Source: Megaera polyxenophila
GTDB lineage: Bacteria; Pseudomonadota; Alphaproteobacteria; Rickettsiales; Rickettsiaceae
Assembly: GCF_029982035.1 (NCBI RefSeq)
Contig: NZ_CP104166.1
Location: 558,001 to 622,000, forward strand
Direction: 5' to 3'
Length of the DNA stretch: 64,000 nucleotides
Both the position numbers and the translations under genes were made by a program. Under the pieces are notes generated by a model that was not told where the DNA came from, did no database searches, and saw only the letters and a program-made list of their open reading frames with translations. Shown piece by piece: positions 53,714 through 62,516 of the stretch; position 1 is the first letter of the stretch; every line of letters starts with the position of its first letter.

Positions 53714-53893
53714 ATAAAAAATATTTTATATCAATAAGAAACATGGGATTCCAGCCCCATTCGTTTGACATACTCCCCATGTCTAAAGAGATGCTGATGA
53801 TACCCCTACTAAAACTTTCTGGGATTCTTCTTGTCGTTTTTCCTCAATCCCTGTAATACCTTAACGTTATCGGTACCCCATAGCGATACATCA
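53714..53893. other. Non-coding or decayed DNA between the toxin-antitoxin pair and the IS end
   Basis: 180 bp without a complete gene. The minus strand shows a short open piece (SLWGTDNVKVLQGLRKNDK) that may be the last part of a decayed protein, but I cannot identify it. Confidence 0.25.
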
Positions 53894-53940
53894 CGGCTTA
53901 TTAGATATTTCGATAGCTCAATGATTCATGCAACAAAGCC
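53894..53940 (+). repeat. 47-bp repeat of the IS5-family right end
   Basis: Identical over 47 bp to 49496-49542, the right end of the IS that begins at 47314, and finishing in the same TGCAACAAAGCC. It is followed by TAT, matching the TAT in front of the left end at 47314. It therefore looks like the original right boundary of the IS copy that first inserted between rpsT and sucD. Confidence 0.8.
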
Positions 53941-54008
53941 TATCTTTACAGAGCTTTGGAATCGCTGCCTTTTTATAGATTAGCTGTGGCGTATTTTTAT
54001 GGTATAGA

Positions 54009-54881
54009 TTATGTAATTAAAGTTTTCATTGTTTTTCCAATTTCCGCTGGAGATTTTGAAATTTTTATACCAGCCATTTTAAGGGCTTCAAATTTATCTT
54101 CTGCAGAACCCCTGCCTCCAGAGATTATGGCTCCAGCATGACCCATTCTTTTTCCAGGAGGAGCAGTTACCCCTGCAATAAAACCGACTATTGGTTTTTT
54201 TATTTTAGATGTTTTGACAAATTCAGCTGCTTCTTCTTCAGCCGAGCCACCAATTTCGCCTATCATAATAATTCCTTGGGTTTGCTCATCCTTAAGAAAC
54301 ATATCTAAGCAATCAATAAAACTAGTACCGTTTATTGGATCTCCGCCGATCCCAACACATGTGGATTGTCCTAGGCCTTCAGCTGTTGTTTGTGCTACTG
54401 CTTCATAAGTTAAAGTACCTGATCGTGAAACTATGCCGATTCTACCCTTTCTGTGTATATGACCGGGCATGATACCTATTTTGCATTCGCCTGGTGTTAT
54501 TACTCCTGGACAATTAGGGCCTATTAACCTTGTTTTTGAACCCACTAATGCTCTTTTAACCTTAAGCATGTCAATAGTAGGTATACCTTCGGTGATACAG
54601 ATTACTAACTCAATTTCTGACGCTATTGCCTCTAAAATCGAATCAGCTGCAAACGGTGGGGGAACATAAATAACACTTGCATTAGCTCCAGTTCTATCGA
54701 TTGCTTCCTGTACGGTGTTGTATACAGGTAGATCAAGATGAGTTTGACCGCCTTTGCCAGGGGTAACTCCGCCTACCATCTTCGTGCCGTACTCAAGGGC
54801 TTGAGCTGAATGAAATGTACCTTGAGAGCCGGTGAAGCCCTGGCATATTACTTTTGTTTCTTTATTAATTAATATCGACAT
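54009..54881 (-). CDS. sucD: Succinate-CoA ligase alpha subunit
   Basis: CoA-binding subunit of succinyl-CoA synthetase (TCA cycle). 290 residues: TKVICQGFTGSQGTFHSAQA (CoA site), YVPPPFAADSILEA, GPNCPGVITPGECKIGIMPG and the phosphorylated catalytic His in KRMGHAGAIISGG. All are intact. It follows sucC by 11 nt. Downstream is the IS-bounded island. Confidence 0.96.
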   Translation of the reverse strand: MSILINKETKVICQGFTGSQGTFHSAQALEYGTKMVGGVTPGKGGQTHLDLPVYNTVQEAIDRTGANASVIYVPPPFAADSILEAIASEIELVICITEGIPTIDMLKVKRALVGSKTRLIGPNCPGVITPGECKIGIMPGHIHRKGRIGIVSRSGTLTYEAVAQTTAEGLGQSTCVGIGGDPINGTSFIDCLDMFLKDEQTQGIIMIGEIGGSAEEEAAEFVKTSKIKKPIVGFIAGVTAPPGKRMGHAGAIISGGRGSAEDKFEALKMAGIKISKSPAEIGKTMKTLIT

Positions 54882-54892
54882 TGTATTTATCC

Positions 54893-56050
54893 TTATATAG
54901 CTTTTACTATTTTTTCAGCAGCATCAGCTAAATCATCCGCTGCAATTATTTTTAAACCCGAATTTGCTAATATCTTCTTTCCAAGTTCAAAATTTGTTCC
55001 CGCTAACCTAACTACAAGGGGTACATCTAACTGGACATCTTTTGCTGCGGCAATTATTCCTTCTGCAATAATATCGCAGCGCATAATGCCTCCGAATATA
55101 TTAACTAATATTCCCTTTACCGCTTTATCTGAGATGATAATTTTAAAAGCTTCGGTAACTCTTTCTTTGTCAGCTCCACCTCCTACATCCAAGAAATTAG
55201 CAGGTGATGCTCCATATAATTTTATGATATCCATGGTAGCCATTGCAAGGCCTGCCCCATTTACCATACAGCCGATGTTGCCGTCCATTCTCACATAATT
55301 TAAATCAGCTCGGCTGGCTCTAGTTTCCAAAGGGTCTTCCTCGTCCTCATCTCTGAGCATAGCAATGTCCGGATGTCTAAACAAACCATTATCATCAAAA
55401 TTGATTTTTGCATCAAGAGCAAGTAAATTTCCTTCTGTAGTAGCTACTAGAGGGTTTATTTCTATTTGCGAAGCATCAGTTCCTATAAATGCATTGTAAG
55501 TTGCTTCGGCAGTTTTCATCATTTGTTTTGCCTGATCCCCTGAAAAGCCCAGCCTAAAAGCTATGCTGCGGCAATGAAAAGGTTGAATTCCCATGACCGG
55601 ATCTACTGATATTTTTATTAATTTTTCTGGATGATGTAATGCTACTTCCTCGATATCTACACCTCCTTCTGTAGAAGCCATAAAAGTGATTTTGCTGGTT
55701 GCTCTATCCAGAACTACGCTAAAATAATATTCTTTAGAAATGTTGCAACCTGATTCTACGTAAACCCTTTTTACTATCTGACCGGATGGCCCTGTTTGAT
55801 GAGTGACTAATTTTATTCCCATCATATTATGAGCGATTTTTCTTGCCTCATCTTTATTTGTGACTACCTTAACACCTCCTGCTTTGCCACGTCCTCCTGC
55901 ATGAATTTGGGCCTTAACAACATAAATATCAGCGTTAAAATTATCTAATAAATTGTCAATATCACCAGCTTTTAAGGCAACAATTCCATGAGAAGTTGGT
56001 ACACCATATTTGTTCAACACTTGTTTTGCTTGGTATTCGTGAATATTCAT
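54893..56050 (-). CDS. sucC: Succinate-CoA ligase beta subunit
   Basis: Nucleotide-binding (ATP-grasp) subunit of succinyl-CoA synthetase. 385 residues: MNIHEYQAKQVLNKYGVP, KAQIHAGGRGKAGGVKV, EINPLV in the ATP-grasp core, and NGAGLAMATMDIIKLYGG-like block (here GAGLAMATMDIIKLYGASPA) before NIFGGIMRCDIIAEGI. sucC-sucD order and spacing are normal for the operon. Confidence 0.96.
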   Translation of the reverse strand: MNIHEYQAKQVLNKYGVPTSHGIVALKAGDIDNLLDNFNADIYVVKAQIHAGGRGKAGGVKVVTNKDEARKIAHNMMGIKLVTHQTGPSGQIVKRVYVESGCNISKEYYFSVVLDRATSKITFMASTEGGVDIEEVALHHPEKLIKISVDPVMGIQPFHCRSIAFRLGFSGDQAKQMMKTAEATYNAFIGTDASQIEINPLVATTEGNLLALDAKINFDDNGLFRHPDIAMLRDEDEEDPLETRASRADLNYVRMDGNIGCMVNGAGLAMATMDIIKLYGASPANFLDVGGGADKERVTEAFKIIISDKAVKGILVNIFGGIMRCDIIAEGIIAAAKDVQLDVPLVVRLAGTNFELGKKILANSGLKIIAADDLADAAEKIVKAI

Positions 56051-56145
56051 TTTTAATAACTTTATTTATATTATCTACTCTAAAAACCAATTTTATATAT
56101 AGGAACAATAAATTGCAAAATAAAAGAGGAAAGCTTTTTGCTTAC

Positions 56146-56658
56146 CTAACTTTTTATCACGACGGTATGTGCTATTTTATCGTGCGTAGCTTGGCCGGTT
56201 TTGCTTATAAGCATATTAAAAATGCCGATAATTATAGTAATATAACCGCAGAACCTTTTACAAAGTCGATAAATAGAAGGCCTAGAATAATCGCTAGCAT
56301 CAACAATTTTCATACGCATAATCATTTTCCCTGGTGTTGCTCCAAACTTGTGCCAAAAGAAAACGAAATATATACCCATAAATAAAGTATTTAATATGAA
56401 TAATACTGCCATATAACCAAAAAACCGCATGGCAGAAATATAAGAAGCAAATTCCGGCATCTTTACTGCTTCTAGCATTGTCTGGGTATTATGAATATCA
56501 ATGGAAAAATCTACAAAAAATTGGTAAAAGGCATAGATAAAAACGTAGCGGGAAATAATATTCATTACCGGAGTTAAAACAATTGACAAGATTACTAAAT
56601 CTATAGTCATCGAAAAAAGCCGTGGTATAAATTTAGGATATGCTATTTGTTTTTTCAT
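56146..56658 (-). CDS. RDD-family membrane protein
   Basis: 170 residues with three or four membrane segments. The family Arg-Asp-Asp pattern is visible as PRLFSMTIDLVIL near residue 13, then KFGATPGKMIMRMKIVD near 105 and the final QATHDKIAHTVVI. Members are poorly characterised; some affect ion homeostasis. It stands between sucC and the transporter gene on the same strand, 21 nt downstream of neither overlap, so it is likely co-transcribed with the latter. Confidence 0.8.
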   Translation of the reverse strand: MKKQIAYPKFIPRLFSMTIDLVILSIVLTPVMNIISRYVFIYAFYQFFVDFSIDIHNTQTMLEAVKMPEFASYISAMRFFGYMAVLFILNTLFMGIYFVFFWHKFGATPGKMIMRMKIVDASDYSRPSIYRLCKRFCGYITIIIGIFNMLISKTGQATHDKIAHTVVIKS

Positions 56659-56679
56659 CGAATATATATTTATAACAGT

Positions 56680-57864
56680 CTAGTTCTTTTTTGTAGCAAA
56701 ACCAATTAACTTAAGCAATCTAAAAGTAAAAAATACCGTAAGTAGGCTGCTAAGTAATAAACCAAGTGAGATATTTAGCAATCTCCCGTTATAAATATAA
56801 CTCGTAAATGCTATAAATAATGCGCAAAGTAAGGATCGAGATGCCATTATGGTTGAAGATGCCGTGCCTCTGATCTCAGGAAAAATATCTAAGGATTTAG
56901 TAAAAATGATGGGATAAGTTATTGCCGCTCCAATTGAATATATAGTCATGAAGCTTGTTGTCAAAAAAGGTGATTTGGGAAATAACAATCCTACCAATAA
57001 GCCAAATACTCCCGCAAAGAAAAGTAAAATAGTTCCATAGACTACACAAGTCTTTTCTCCGAGGTAAGAAGTGATACGCCCGGAATACATGCTAAACATA
57101 GAAAATATAGCAATTATGATCCCTTGGTTAATAGCATAATACATGATTGGTAGGTTATAAGTTTCAATATATAAAAAGGGTGCGCAGGCAATAAAACTCA
57201 TATATCCGCTATAAGTTAAGCTGGGAGTTAAGGAAGCATATAAGAACCTTTTGTCAGTAGCTAAAATATAAAAATTTTTAGCTATAGTTCTTATTTCTAA
57301 AGGTTTTTTGTCTTTCTTTGTTTCTGGTAACTGGAAATAAAGCATAACCCAAGAGATAAGAGAAACTAAGGCTATTACGAAGTAATTACCTCTAAAGCCT
57401 ACTAAATTATTGATAAATCCTCCGGCTATAGGAGCAATAGACATAAAAACAGTAATCAAGGAATTCATAACTCCAATTAATTTAGCAGCCTTTTCTGTTT
57501 CATAAACATCCGCAATCATTGCAAACACAACCACGGCAGATGTGCTTGCCCCAAACCCTTGAATAAATCTTGCGATAAGTAATGATTCAATACTATCTGC
57601 AACTACACAAAATATTGCTCCTATTAACATGATTGCATTACCAATCAGCATTACATTTCTTCTTCCGTAAGAATCAGATAAAGGGCCGTAGACAACACTT
57701 GAGAGACAAAATCCAAAAAAATTGACAGCGATAGTCATTTGAGTTAGACCGTCTGAAATGTCAAAATAATCGGAAATATCAGGAAAACTTGGGACTGAGA
57801 TATCAATTTCAATGCAACATGTAAGTAAGGAGATAACAAACAAAAACGGTAAATTTGGAGTCAT
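56680..57864 (-). CDS. Bcr/CflA-type major facilitator transporter
   Basis: Inner-membrane proton-driven drug or metabolite exporter. 394 residues with 12 membrane segments. The MFS motif A is seen as GPLSDSYGRRNVM after TM2, the DIxxPSFPDISDYF segment near the start is typical of Bcr/CflA, and RFIQGFGASTSAVV marks TM4. The substrate is unknown. It precedes the RDD gene by 21 nt. In Rickettsia several copies of such transporters occur. Confidence 0.85.
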   Translation of the reverse strand: MTPNLPFLFVISLLTCCIEIDISVPSFPDISDYFDISDGLTQMTIAVNFFGFCLSSVVYGPLSDSYGRRNVMLIGNAIMLIGAIFCVVADSIESLLIARFIQGFGASTSAVVVFAMIADVYETEKAAKLIGVMNSLITVFMSIAPIAGGFINNLVGFRGNYFVIALVSLISWVMLYFQLPETKKDKKPLEIRTIAKNFYILATDKRFLYASLTPSLTYSGYMSFIACAPFLYIETYNLPIMYYAINQGIIIAIFSMFSMYSGRITSYLGEKTCVVYGTILLFFAGVFGLLVGLLFPKSPFLTTSFMTIYSIGAAITYPIIFTKSLDIFPEIRGTASSTIMASRSLLCALFIAFTSYIYNGRLLNISLGLLLSSLLTVFFTFRLLKLIGFATKKN

Positions 57865-58214
57865 GCTTTTAATATTAATACTGTGTTTATATAGTGGTTT
57901 ATAATTAGTTAAAACTAATTTTAACTAGACGAAAGCAAAAAATAAGGAGTTTTAATTATTTGTTCTAGGGAACTTAAAAATCAGATAAGACTAGAAAACT
58001 GGACATAACGTTAATGCCTAAATTATTTTATTGAGCTCTATGAGTTATTGAATCACCTAATCACGGATGGGTTATTCTAAATTAAATTATAAAAATAGTC
58101 AAACTAGTTTCTAGTTTACTGTTTAAAATATACTTCGGGTAAGTGTCCGGTCGTTATGGATACCCCTTAAGTATTGTGCTATAAAAATTGTAATTGCCAA
58201 CAATCAAAAAAACT
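57865..58214. other. 350-bp intergenic region between the transporter and serS
   Basis: No gene seen on either strand. It contains two small perfect hairpins, AGTTAAAA/TTTTAACT near 57909-57928 (in the transporter promoter region) and AAACTAG/CTAGTTT near 58101-58117. No T-run follows either, so neither is a convincing terminator. The minus-strand promoter of the transporter gene must lie here. Confidence 0.35.
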
Positions 58215-59489
58215 CTAACTTCGACGAATTACAGTTCTTCCATTCATATAAGGTACTAAAACTTCAGGAATAGTTATAGACCCATCTTCATTTTGGTAAT
58301 TTTCAAGTACGGCAACTAATGTTCTGCCTACAGCAAGACCTGATCCATTTAAAGTGTGAACGAATTGAGTTTCTTTAGCATTGATTTCTTTGTAGCGAGC
58401 TCTCATTCTTCGTGCCTGGAAATCACCGCAATTGGATATACTAGATATCTCCCTATATTTATTTTGGCCTGGAAGCCATACTTCTATATCATAAGTTTTC
58501 TTTGCATGAAATCCCATATCACCAGTGCAAAGCAGCATTACTCTATAAGGAATATCGAGCCTTTTTAAAATCTCTTCGGCAGCATTAAGCATATACTCAT
58601 GTTCAAATTCTGATTCCTCAGGAGTAGTAATTGTTACAAGCTCTACTTTACCGAATTGATGGTTTCTAATCATTCCTCTAGTATCTTTTCCGGCACTTCC
58701 GGCTTCTGATCTATAACAGTTCGTATAAGCTACATATCTAATTGGCAATTCTTCCCGTTGTAAAATGCTATCTGCTACCATATTTGTTAGTGGCACCTCT
58801 CCGGTAGGGATAAGCCTGAATTTATTATCGCTAGTTATATATGATTCGTCAGCTAGCTTTGGTAATTGAGCCGTATTATACATAGCCTCAGGTCTAACTA
58901 ATGTCGGCGGAGAAATTTCTTCAAATCCGAAATCTGTAGTATGAGTATCTAGCATAAAATTGAATAAAGCACGTTCTAAAGTTGCTAATTGTCCCTTGAG
59001 AGTAACGAACCTACTGCCTGAAATTTTAGCTGTCTGTTCGAAATCCATCATGCCTAGATCCAGTCCCAGATCAAAATGTTCCTTAGCCCACTTGTTTTCA
59101 ATAGGTTTTTTAAAATCACGAATGAATTTGTTCATACTCTCATCTACCCCATAAGGAACATCAGGAGCTGGTAAGTTAGGAACTGTATCTAGTATCTCTT
59201 TTAATTTATCACCATTTGTTATTGATTTACCTAGCTCAGCTAGTTTATCATTAATATGCTCTACATCCCTTTTTATGTCTTCGAATTCTCTGGATGCTTT
59301 GCCCTTTAAACTAGCGAGTTTTTTTGATTTCTTATTTTTTGCTTGCTGGAATTCCTGGACAAGAGTAATTAGTTGTCTTTTTTCCTCATCTAATTTAATA
59401 ATTTCTTCAGTATTAACTTCTACTCCTCTTTTTAAGAGTAAATCATTAAATTCTTCTTTATTTTCTCTAATCCACTTAATATCCAGCAT
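58215..59489 (-). CDS. serS: Seryl-tRNA synthetase
   Basis: Charges tRNA-Ser with serine. 424 residues: an N-terminal coiled-coil arm (about residues 25-105, rich in Lys and Glu), then class II motif 2 (YRSEAGSAGKDTRGMIRNHQF, landmark RSEAGSAGKDTRGMIRNHQF) and motif 3 (NGSGLAVGRTLVAVLENY). It overlaps the end of tatC by 14 nt, so the two are translationally linked. Confidence 0.96.
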   Translation of the reverse strand: MLDIKWIRENKEEFNDLLLKRGVEVNTEEIIKLDEEKRQLITLVQEFQQAKNKKSKKLASLKGKASREFEDIKRDVEHINDKLAELGKSITNGDKLKEILDTVPNLPAPDVPYGVDESMNKFIRDFKKPIENKWAKEHFDLGLDLGMMDFEQTAKISGSRFVTLKGQLATLERALFNFMLDTHTTDFGFEEISPPTLVRPEAMYNTAQLPKLADESYITSDNKFRLIPTGEVPLTNMVADSILQREELPIRYVAYTNCYRSEAGSAGKDTRGMIRNHQFGKVELVTITTPEESEFEHEYMLNAAEEILKRLDIPYRVMLLCTGDMGFHAKKTYDIEVWLPGQNKYREISSISNCGDFQARRMRARYKEINAKETQFVHTLNGSGLAVGRTLVAVLENYQNEDGSITIPEVLVPYMNGRTVIRRS

Positions 59490-60222
59490 TTTTTTTACTC
59501 CTATTTTCGATGAGGTTACATATTACAATTGAAATTTCATATAATAGAATCAATGGTATTGCAAGGGATATCTGACTTAGAACATCCGGTGGGGTCAGAA
59601 TAGCTGCGATAATAAAAATTATTACAATAGCTAACCTTCTTTTATTTCGTAAGCCTTGAGCTGAAACCAATTCTAATACGCTTAATATCAACATTATTAC
59701 AGGAAGCTCAAAGGCCAAACCAAAGGCTGTAATAAGCTGCATTACTACAGTTAAATATTCGCTAATGCGAGCTTCTAGAATAATCGGCATGCTTGAGTCT
59801 AGATTTTCAAAACTTAAAAAGAATTGCCAGGCATTGGGCATTACTAAATAGAAAACAAAAACCCCACCAAGGTAAAATAATAAGGGTGATATTACTAACG
59901 TAGGTAAGATAATAGTTTTTTCATTTTTTAATAACCCGGGAGATATAAACCTATATAGCTGATACGATATAACCGGAATTATTATCAAAAATGCAGCCCA
60001 CAAACTAAGTTTTAAATATGTAAAAAAAGCTTCAGTCATTCCGGTGTAAATTACTTTTCTTTTATGATTACTTGTTACTTCTGCTAAAGGACTCAAAATA
60101 AAGTTATATATGTAATTACTGAAATAATAGCAAAATATAAAGGCGCAAATAAAGAAAGCGATAATTATAAAAAAACGCTTTTTGAGTTCTAAAAAATGCT
60201 CCTTAAGGGTGTATTTTTCCAT
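59476..60222 (-). CDS. tatC: Sec-independent protein translocase TatC
   Basis: Receptor/channel subunit for twin-arginine signal peptides in the inner membrane. 248 residues with six membrane segments. The N-terminal HFLELKKRF is the signal-peptide-binding region. The FGLAFELPVIMLIL segment (with conserved F-x-x-x-FE-x-P) is in TM4. TatA and TatB are not in the window. serS follows with overlap. Confidence 0.95.
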   Translation of the reverse strand: MEKYTLKEHFLELKKRFFIIIAFFICAFIFCYYFSNYIYNFILSPLAEVTSNHKRKVIYTGMTEAFFTYLKLSLWAAFLIIIPVISYQLYRFISPGLLKNEKTIILPTLVISPLLFYLGGVFVFYLVMPNAWQFFLSFENLDSSMPIILEARISEYLTVVMQLITAFGLAFELPVIMLILSVLELVSAQGLRNKRRLAIVIIFIIAAILTPPDVLSQISLAIPLILLYEISIVICNLIENRSKKNAGY

Positions 60223-60320
60223 TATTTAAGTAGTGATGTAAAACATTGTTTAAGTATCCATTTTTTGAGTGTCTTGCAGCTTTATCTAAATTTTTATTTA
60301 CGGGAGTTAAACTTACTTAT

Positions 60321-60953
60321 CTAGTAGTTAATGTCCTCTCCCTTTTTTCTTTTTATGTTGTCTATAATTTCCTGGCCTGTTTCCAGGTTTGCTTCTGGTT
60401 TTGGCAATTTAATCGATTGAAGGGTATTTTTAGGTAATAGAGCAAGTGATTCTTTTAATAATATTTCCAGATATTCGGTAGTTTTGGAATTATTAAGCCA
60501 ATCCGGATATTTTTCAGCATTAAGATTAGATATTATCTCTTCACCATTTTCTGCTTTCAAATATGCTCCTGAAGAAAAAATAGCCGTTAATGCAAATATT
60601 ACGGTAGAAATTATTAATCCTCTAAAAAAACCGGCAATAGTGCCTAAAGTGCGATCAAAAAATCCGCTACTGATTGTACTAAGTACATCACTAACTTTTG
60701 ATGTGATAGAAGTTAAAATAAATAAAGAGCAAACATAAGATATAGAGCCGCTAAGAATTGATAACAGTAGTTCATTCTCAACGTGTTTTGCAAGGGCAAT
60801 TTGTACATATGGAAACAGAAAAATTGCAGCAGCAATAGAGACTACAAAACCTGCGAGATTTATAGCCATACCAAGTAAGCCTTTATATAAACCCATAATT
60901 GTTGAAATAGCAATTACAGTGAAAACGGCAATATCAAAAATAGTAAACATCAT
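60321..60953 (-). CDS. CvpA-family membrane protein
   Basis: 210 residues with four N-terminal membrane segments (about 5-25, 29-50, 65-85, 103-125) and a soluble C-terminal tail. The start IFDIAVFTVIAISTIMGLYKG is typical of CvpA, the colicin V production family. In other bacteria it affects purine metabolism linkage or envelope stress; its biochemical role is not known. It lies 7 nt behind the 5-formyltetrahydrofolate cyclo-ligase gene. Confidence 0.85.
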   Translation of the reverse strand: MMFTIFDIAVFTVIAISTIMGLYKGLLGMAINLAGFVVSIAAAIFLFPYVQIALAKHVENELLLSILSGSISYVCSLFILTSITSKVSDVLSTISSGFFDRTLGTIAGFFRGLIISTVIFALTAIFSSGAYLKAENGEEIISNLNAEKYPDWLNNSKTTEYLEILLKESLALLPKNTLQSIKLPKPEANLETGQEIIDNIKRKKGEDINY

Positions 60954-60960
60954 ATAAGTA

Positions 60961-61572
60961 TTATAGCTTTAGAACGGTGTTCTCTGTAATGACATAGTCA
61001 AACTTTGTGTCATGTTTTTCAATTGGTAAAGATTCTAACAGATATTTATCAAAACATACACCTATTTTGGTTGTTGGAGTATTAATTATCAGTCTAGAGA
61101 AATACTTGTCGTAACATCCGGAGCCAAAACCAAGCCTATAACCTTTTTGGCAGTAAGCTAAACCCGGTACGATAACTATACTTGGAACTAAAATAGTATC
61201 CGAAGGGGGATGTTTAATGCCCTTTGACTCTTTTTCTAGGACCATACTTTTGTGATAATGGACAAATTCTATTTTGTCACCATTTATTTTAGGCAAGCAA
61301 AATACCCAATTATTATCTAAAAGGCTAGTTAAATCTGGTTCACCTTTAAGGGGTAAATATAAGCCTATAGGATTTGCAGCACTAAATATTTCGAAATTGT
61401 TAGTTTCAACCTCAGTAGAGTCCCTGTCCTTATTTGATAAATTTTTATATAAGGCACTGATCGCTAATTTAGTATTTTCTACAATTAATTTGTTTTCTGC
61501 CAAGAATTTATCTCGGTCAAATAAAGTTCTCTCTGCTAAAATTTTTTTTCTAAGAGAATGCTTTAAATACAT
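60961..61572 (-). CDS. 5-formyltetrahydrofolate cyclo-ligase
   Basis: Converts 5-formyl-THF to 5,10-methenyl-THF using ATP. 203 residues: LRKKILAERTLF at the N-terminus binds ATP, IGLYLPLKGEPDL contacts substrate, and the conserved GYRLGFGSGCYDKYFSR carries the main ATP/Mg loop. 5-FCL is the ygfA type. In many bacteria the 6S RNA gene lies just upstream of ygfA; only 76 nt separate this start from the manC end, too little for 6S RNA. Confidence 0.9.
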   Translation of the reverse strand: MYLKHSLRKKILAERTLFDRDKFLAENKLIVENTKLAISALYKNLSNKDRDSTEVETNNFEIFSAANPIGLYLPLKGEPDLTSLLDNNWVFCLPKINGDKIEFVHYHKSMVLEKESKGIKHPPSDTILVPSIVIVPGLAYCQKGYRLGFGSGCYDKYFSRLIINTPTTKIGVCFDKYLLESLPIEKHDTKFDYVITENTVLKL

Positions 61573-61648
61573 AGGTTACCTTTATGTGTTTTGAGCTGTA
61601 AAAAAATATATAAATTTTTAAATGCCATATAAGGTTTTCTTTACAAGT

Positions 61649-62098
61649 TTAAGTATTATCAACAACTAATGGTTTTATAAATTCTGTAGAATTTTTATTA
61701 GCTACCAGAAGTTGGCCATTTTTAAAAATAATCAGTATATTTTTTAAATCAATAGCTATGGTTTTTTCAGCATCAGAATTAATATAAGAATCCTTAACGT
61801 TATGAGTAACTACTACACCTTGCCCTTTGACGGGAGTTGGTTGGTTAGTAGTTTTATCAAGATTCCACATGCTCTCCCAAGTACCAAGGTCATTCCATCT
61901 GAAATTAGCTTTAACAAGTGCAATTTTCTGTAATCTTTCGGAAATTGCGTTATCAAAAGAAACTGAAGGGAGGTTATTATATGCTTTTTTATCTAATTTA
62001 AGTATATTCTTTGTAGACAAATTTGAATTAAATATTATCGATAAGTTTCTATTTATTATGGGGATAAATTGCTTTGTTAACTTAACAAGATAAGCCAC
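61649..62098 (-). pseudogene. Mannose-1-phosphate guanylyltransferase (ManC-like), C-terminal part only
   Basis: 149 residues of what is normally a chain of about 350 or more. The remaining part contains LPSVSFDNAISER (conserved I/F-D-x-A-I-x-E), then FRWNDLGTWESMWN, which closes the nucleotidyltransferase domain. A short beta-helix part follows with VVTHNVKDSYINSD. The N-terminal GTP-binding domain is missing. The first codons (MAYLVK) already lie at the edge of an IS91-like element, so the gene was cut by it. The N-terminal half may lie beyond the window. Confidence 0.7.
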
Positions 62099-62187
62099 CT
62101 ATCGGTGGCAGCTTAAAAGAAGATACTCTTGACCGATAAATATTTATGGAGGATTATAATACTGGTATTTGATTTGTTTTAACTTGA
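62086..62187 (+). repeat. 102-bp repeat, left copy (start of the IS91-like element)
   Basis: Begins CAAGATAAGCCACC and contains the perfect hairpin GCCACC-TATC-GGTGGC (62093-62108). The same 102 bp recur at 63899-64000 with a single C/T difference. CAAG is one of the tetranucleotide targets used by IS91 transposases, so the A directly after it may be the element terminus. Confidence 0.85.
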
Positions 62188-62237
62188 GTTATAAAGACTG
62201 AATGTTAGACATACATAAGATAATATATAATTGAGTT

Positions 62238-62492
62238 ATGAGTAACTTGCACTCTGAGCAGCATTTGGTCAATGAATTAGCGGTAAAAACTCTTAAGGCC
62301 ATTTCTAAAGAGCAAGCAATTCCTTACAGCAGGATCAAAAAGATTTTTTCCGAAGGAGATAAGGAAATAGCCAAGGCTTTCTGGATAATGTTGCGAAAAA
62401 TATCTCCCAATCATAAGTATAATTCTGTTTACTATTGCCCTGATTGTAAAGAATTTGATTTAGAACGCAAAGGAAGAAAGATTCCTTGGTAA
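62238..62492 (+). CDS. Small hypothetical protein within the IS91-like element
   Basis: 84 residues from ATG 62238, intact. A helical N-terminus (NELAVKTLKAISKEQ) is followed by YSRIKKIF and a C-terminal YYCPDCKEFDLERKGRK, where a single C-x2-C could be half of a zinc site. I recognise no family. It lies upstream of the transposase and may be an accessory gene of the element. Because the transposase is broken and this frame is not, the two may be under different selection, or this one is simply short. Confidence 0.5.
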   Translation: MSNLHSEQHLVNELAVKTLKAISKEQAIPYSRIKKIFSEGDKEIAKAFWIMLRKISPNHKYNSVYYCPDCKEFDLERKGRKIPW

Positions 62493-62516
62493 GAAAACAT
62501 TAACTATAAGTAATTT

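Noticed and set aside
57865..58214. Small gene or RNA in the transporter-serS gap
   Set aside because: No frame of useful length, no promoter-hairpin combination and no known RNA pattern.
61573..61648. 6S RNA gene upstream of the 5-formyltetrahydrofolate cyclo-ligase gene
   Set aside because: This is the usual place in many bacteria, but the gap is only 76 nt and shows no matching structure.
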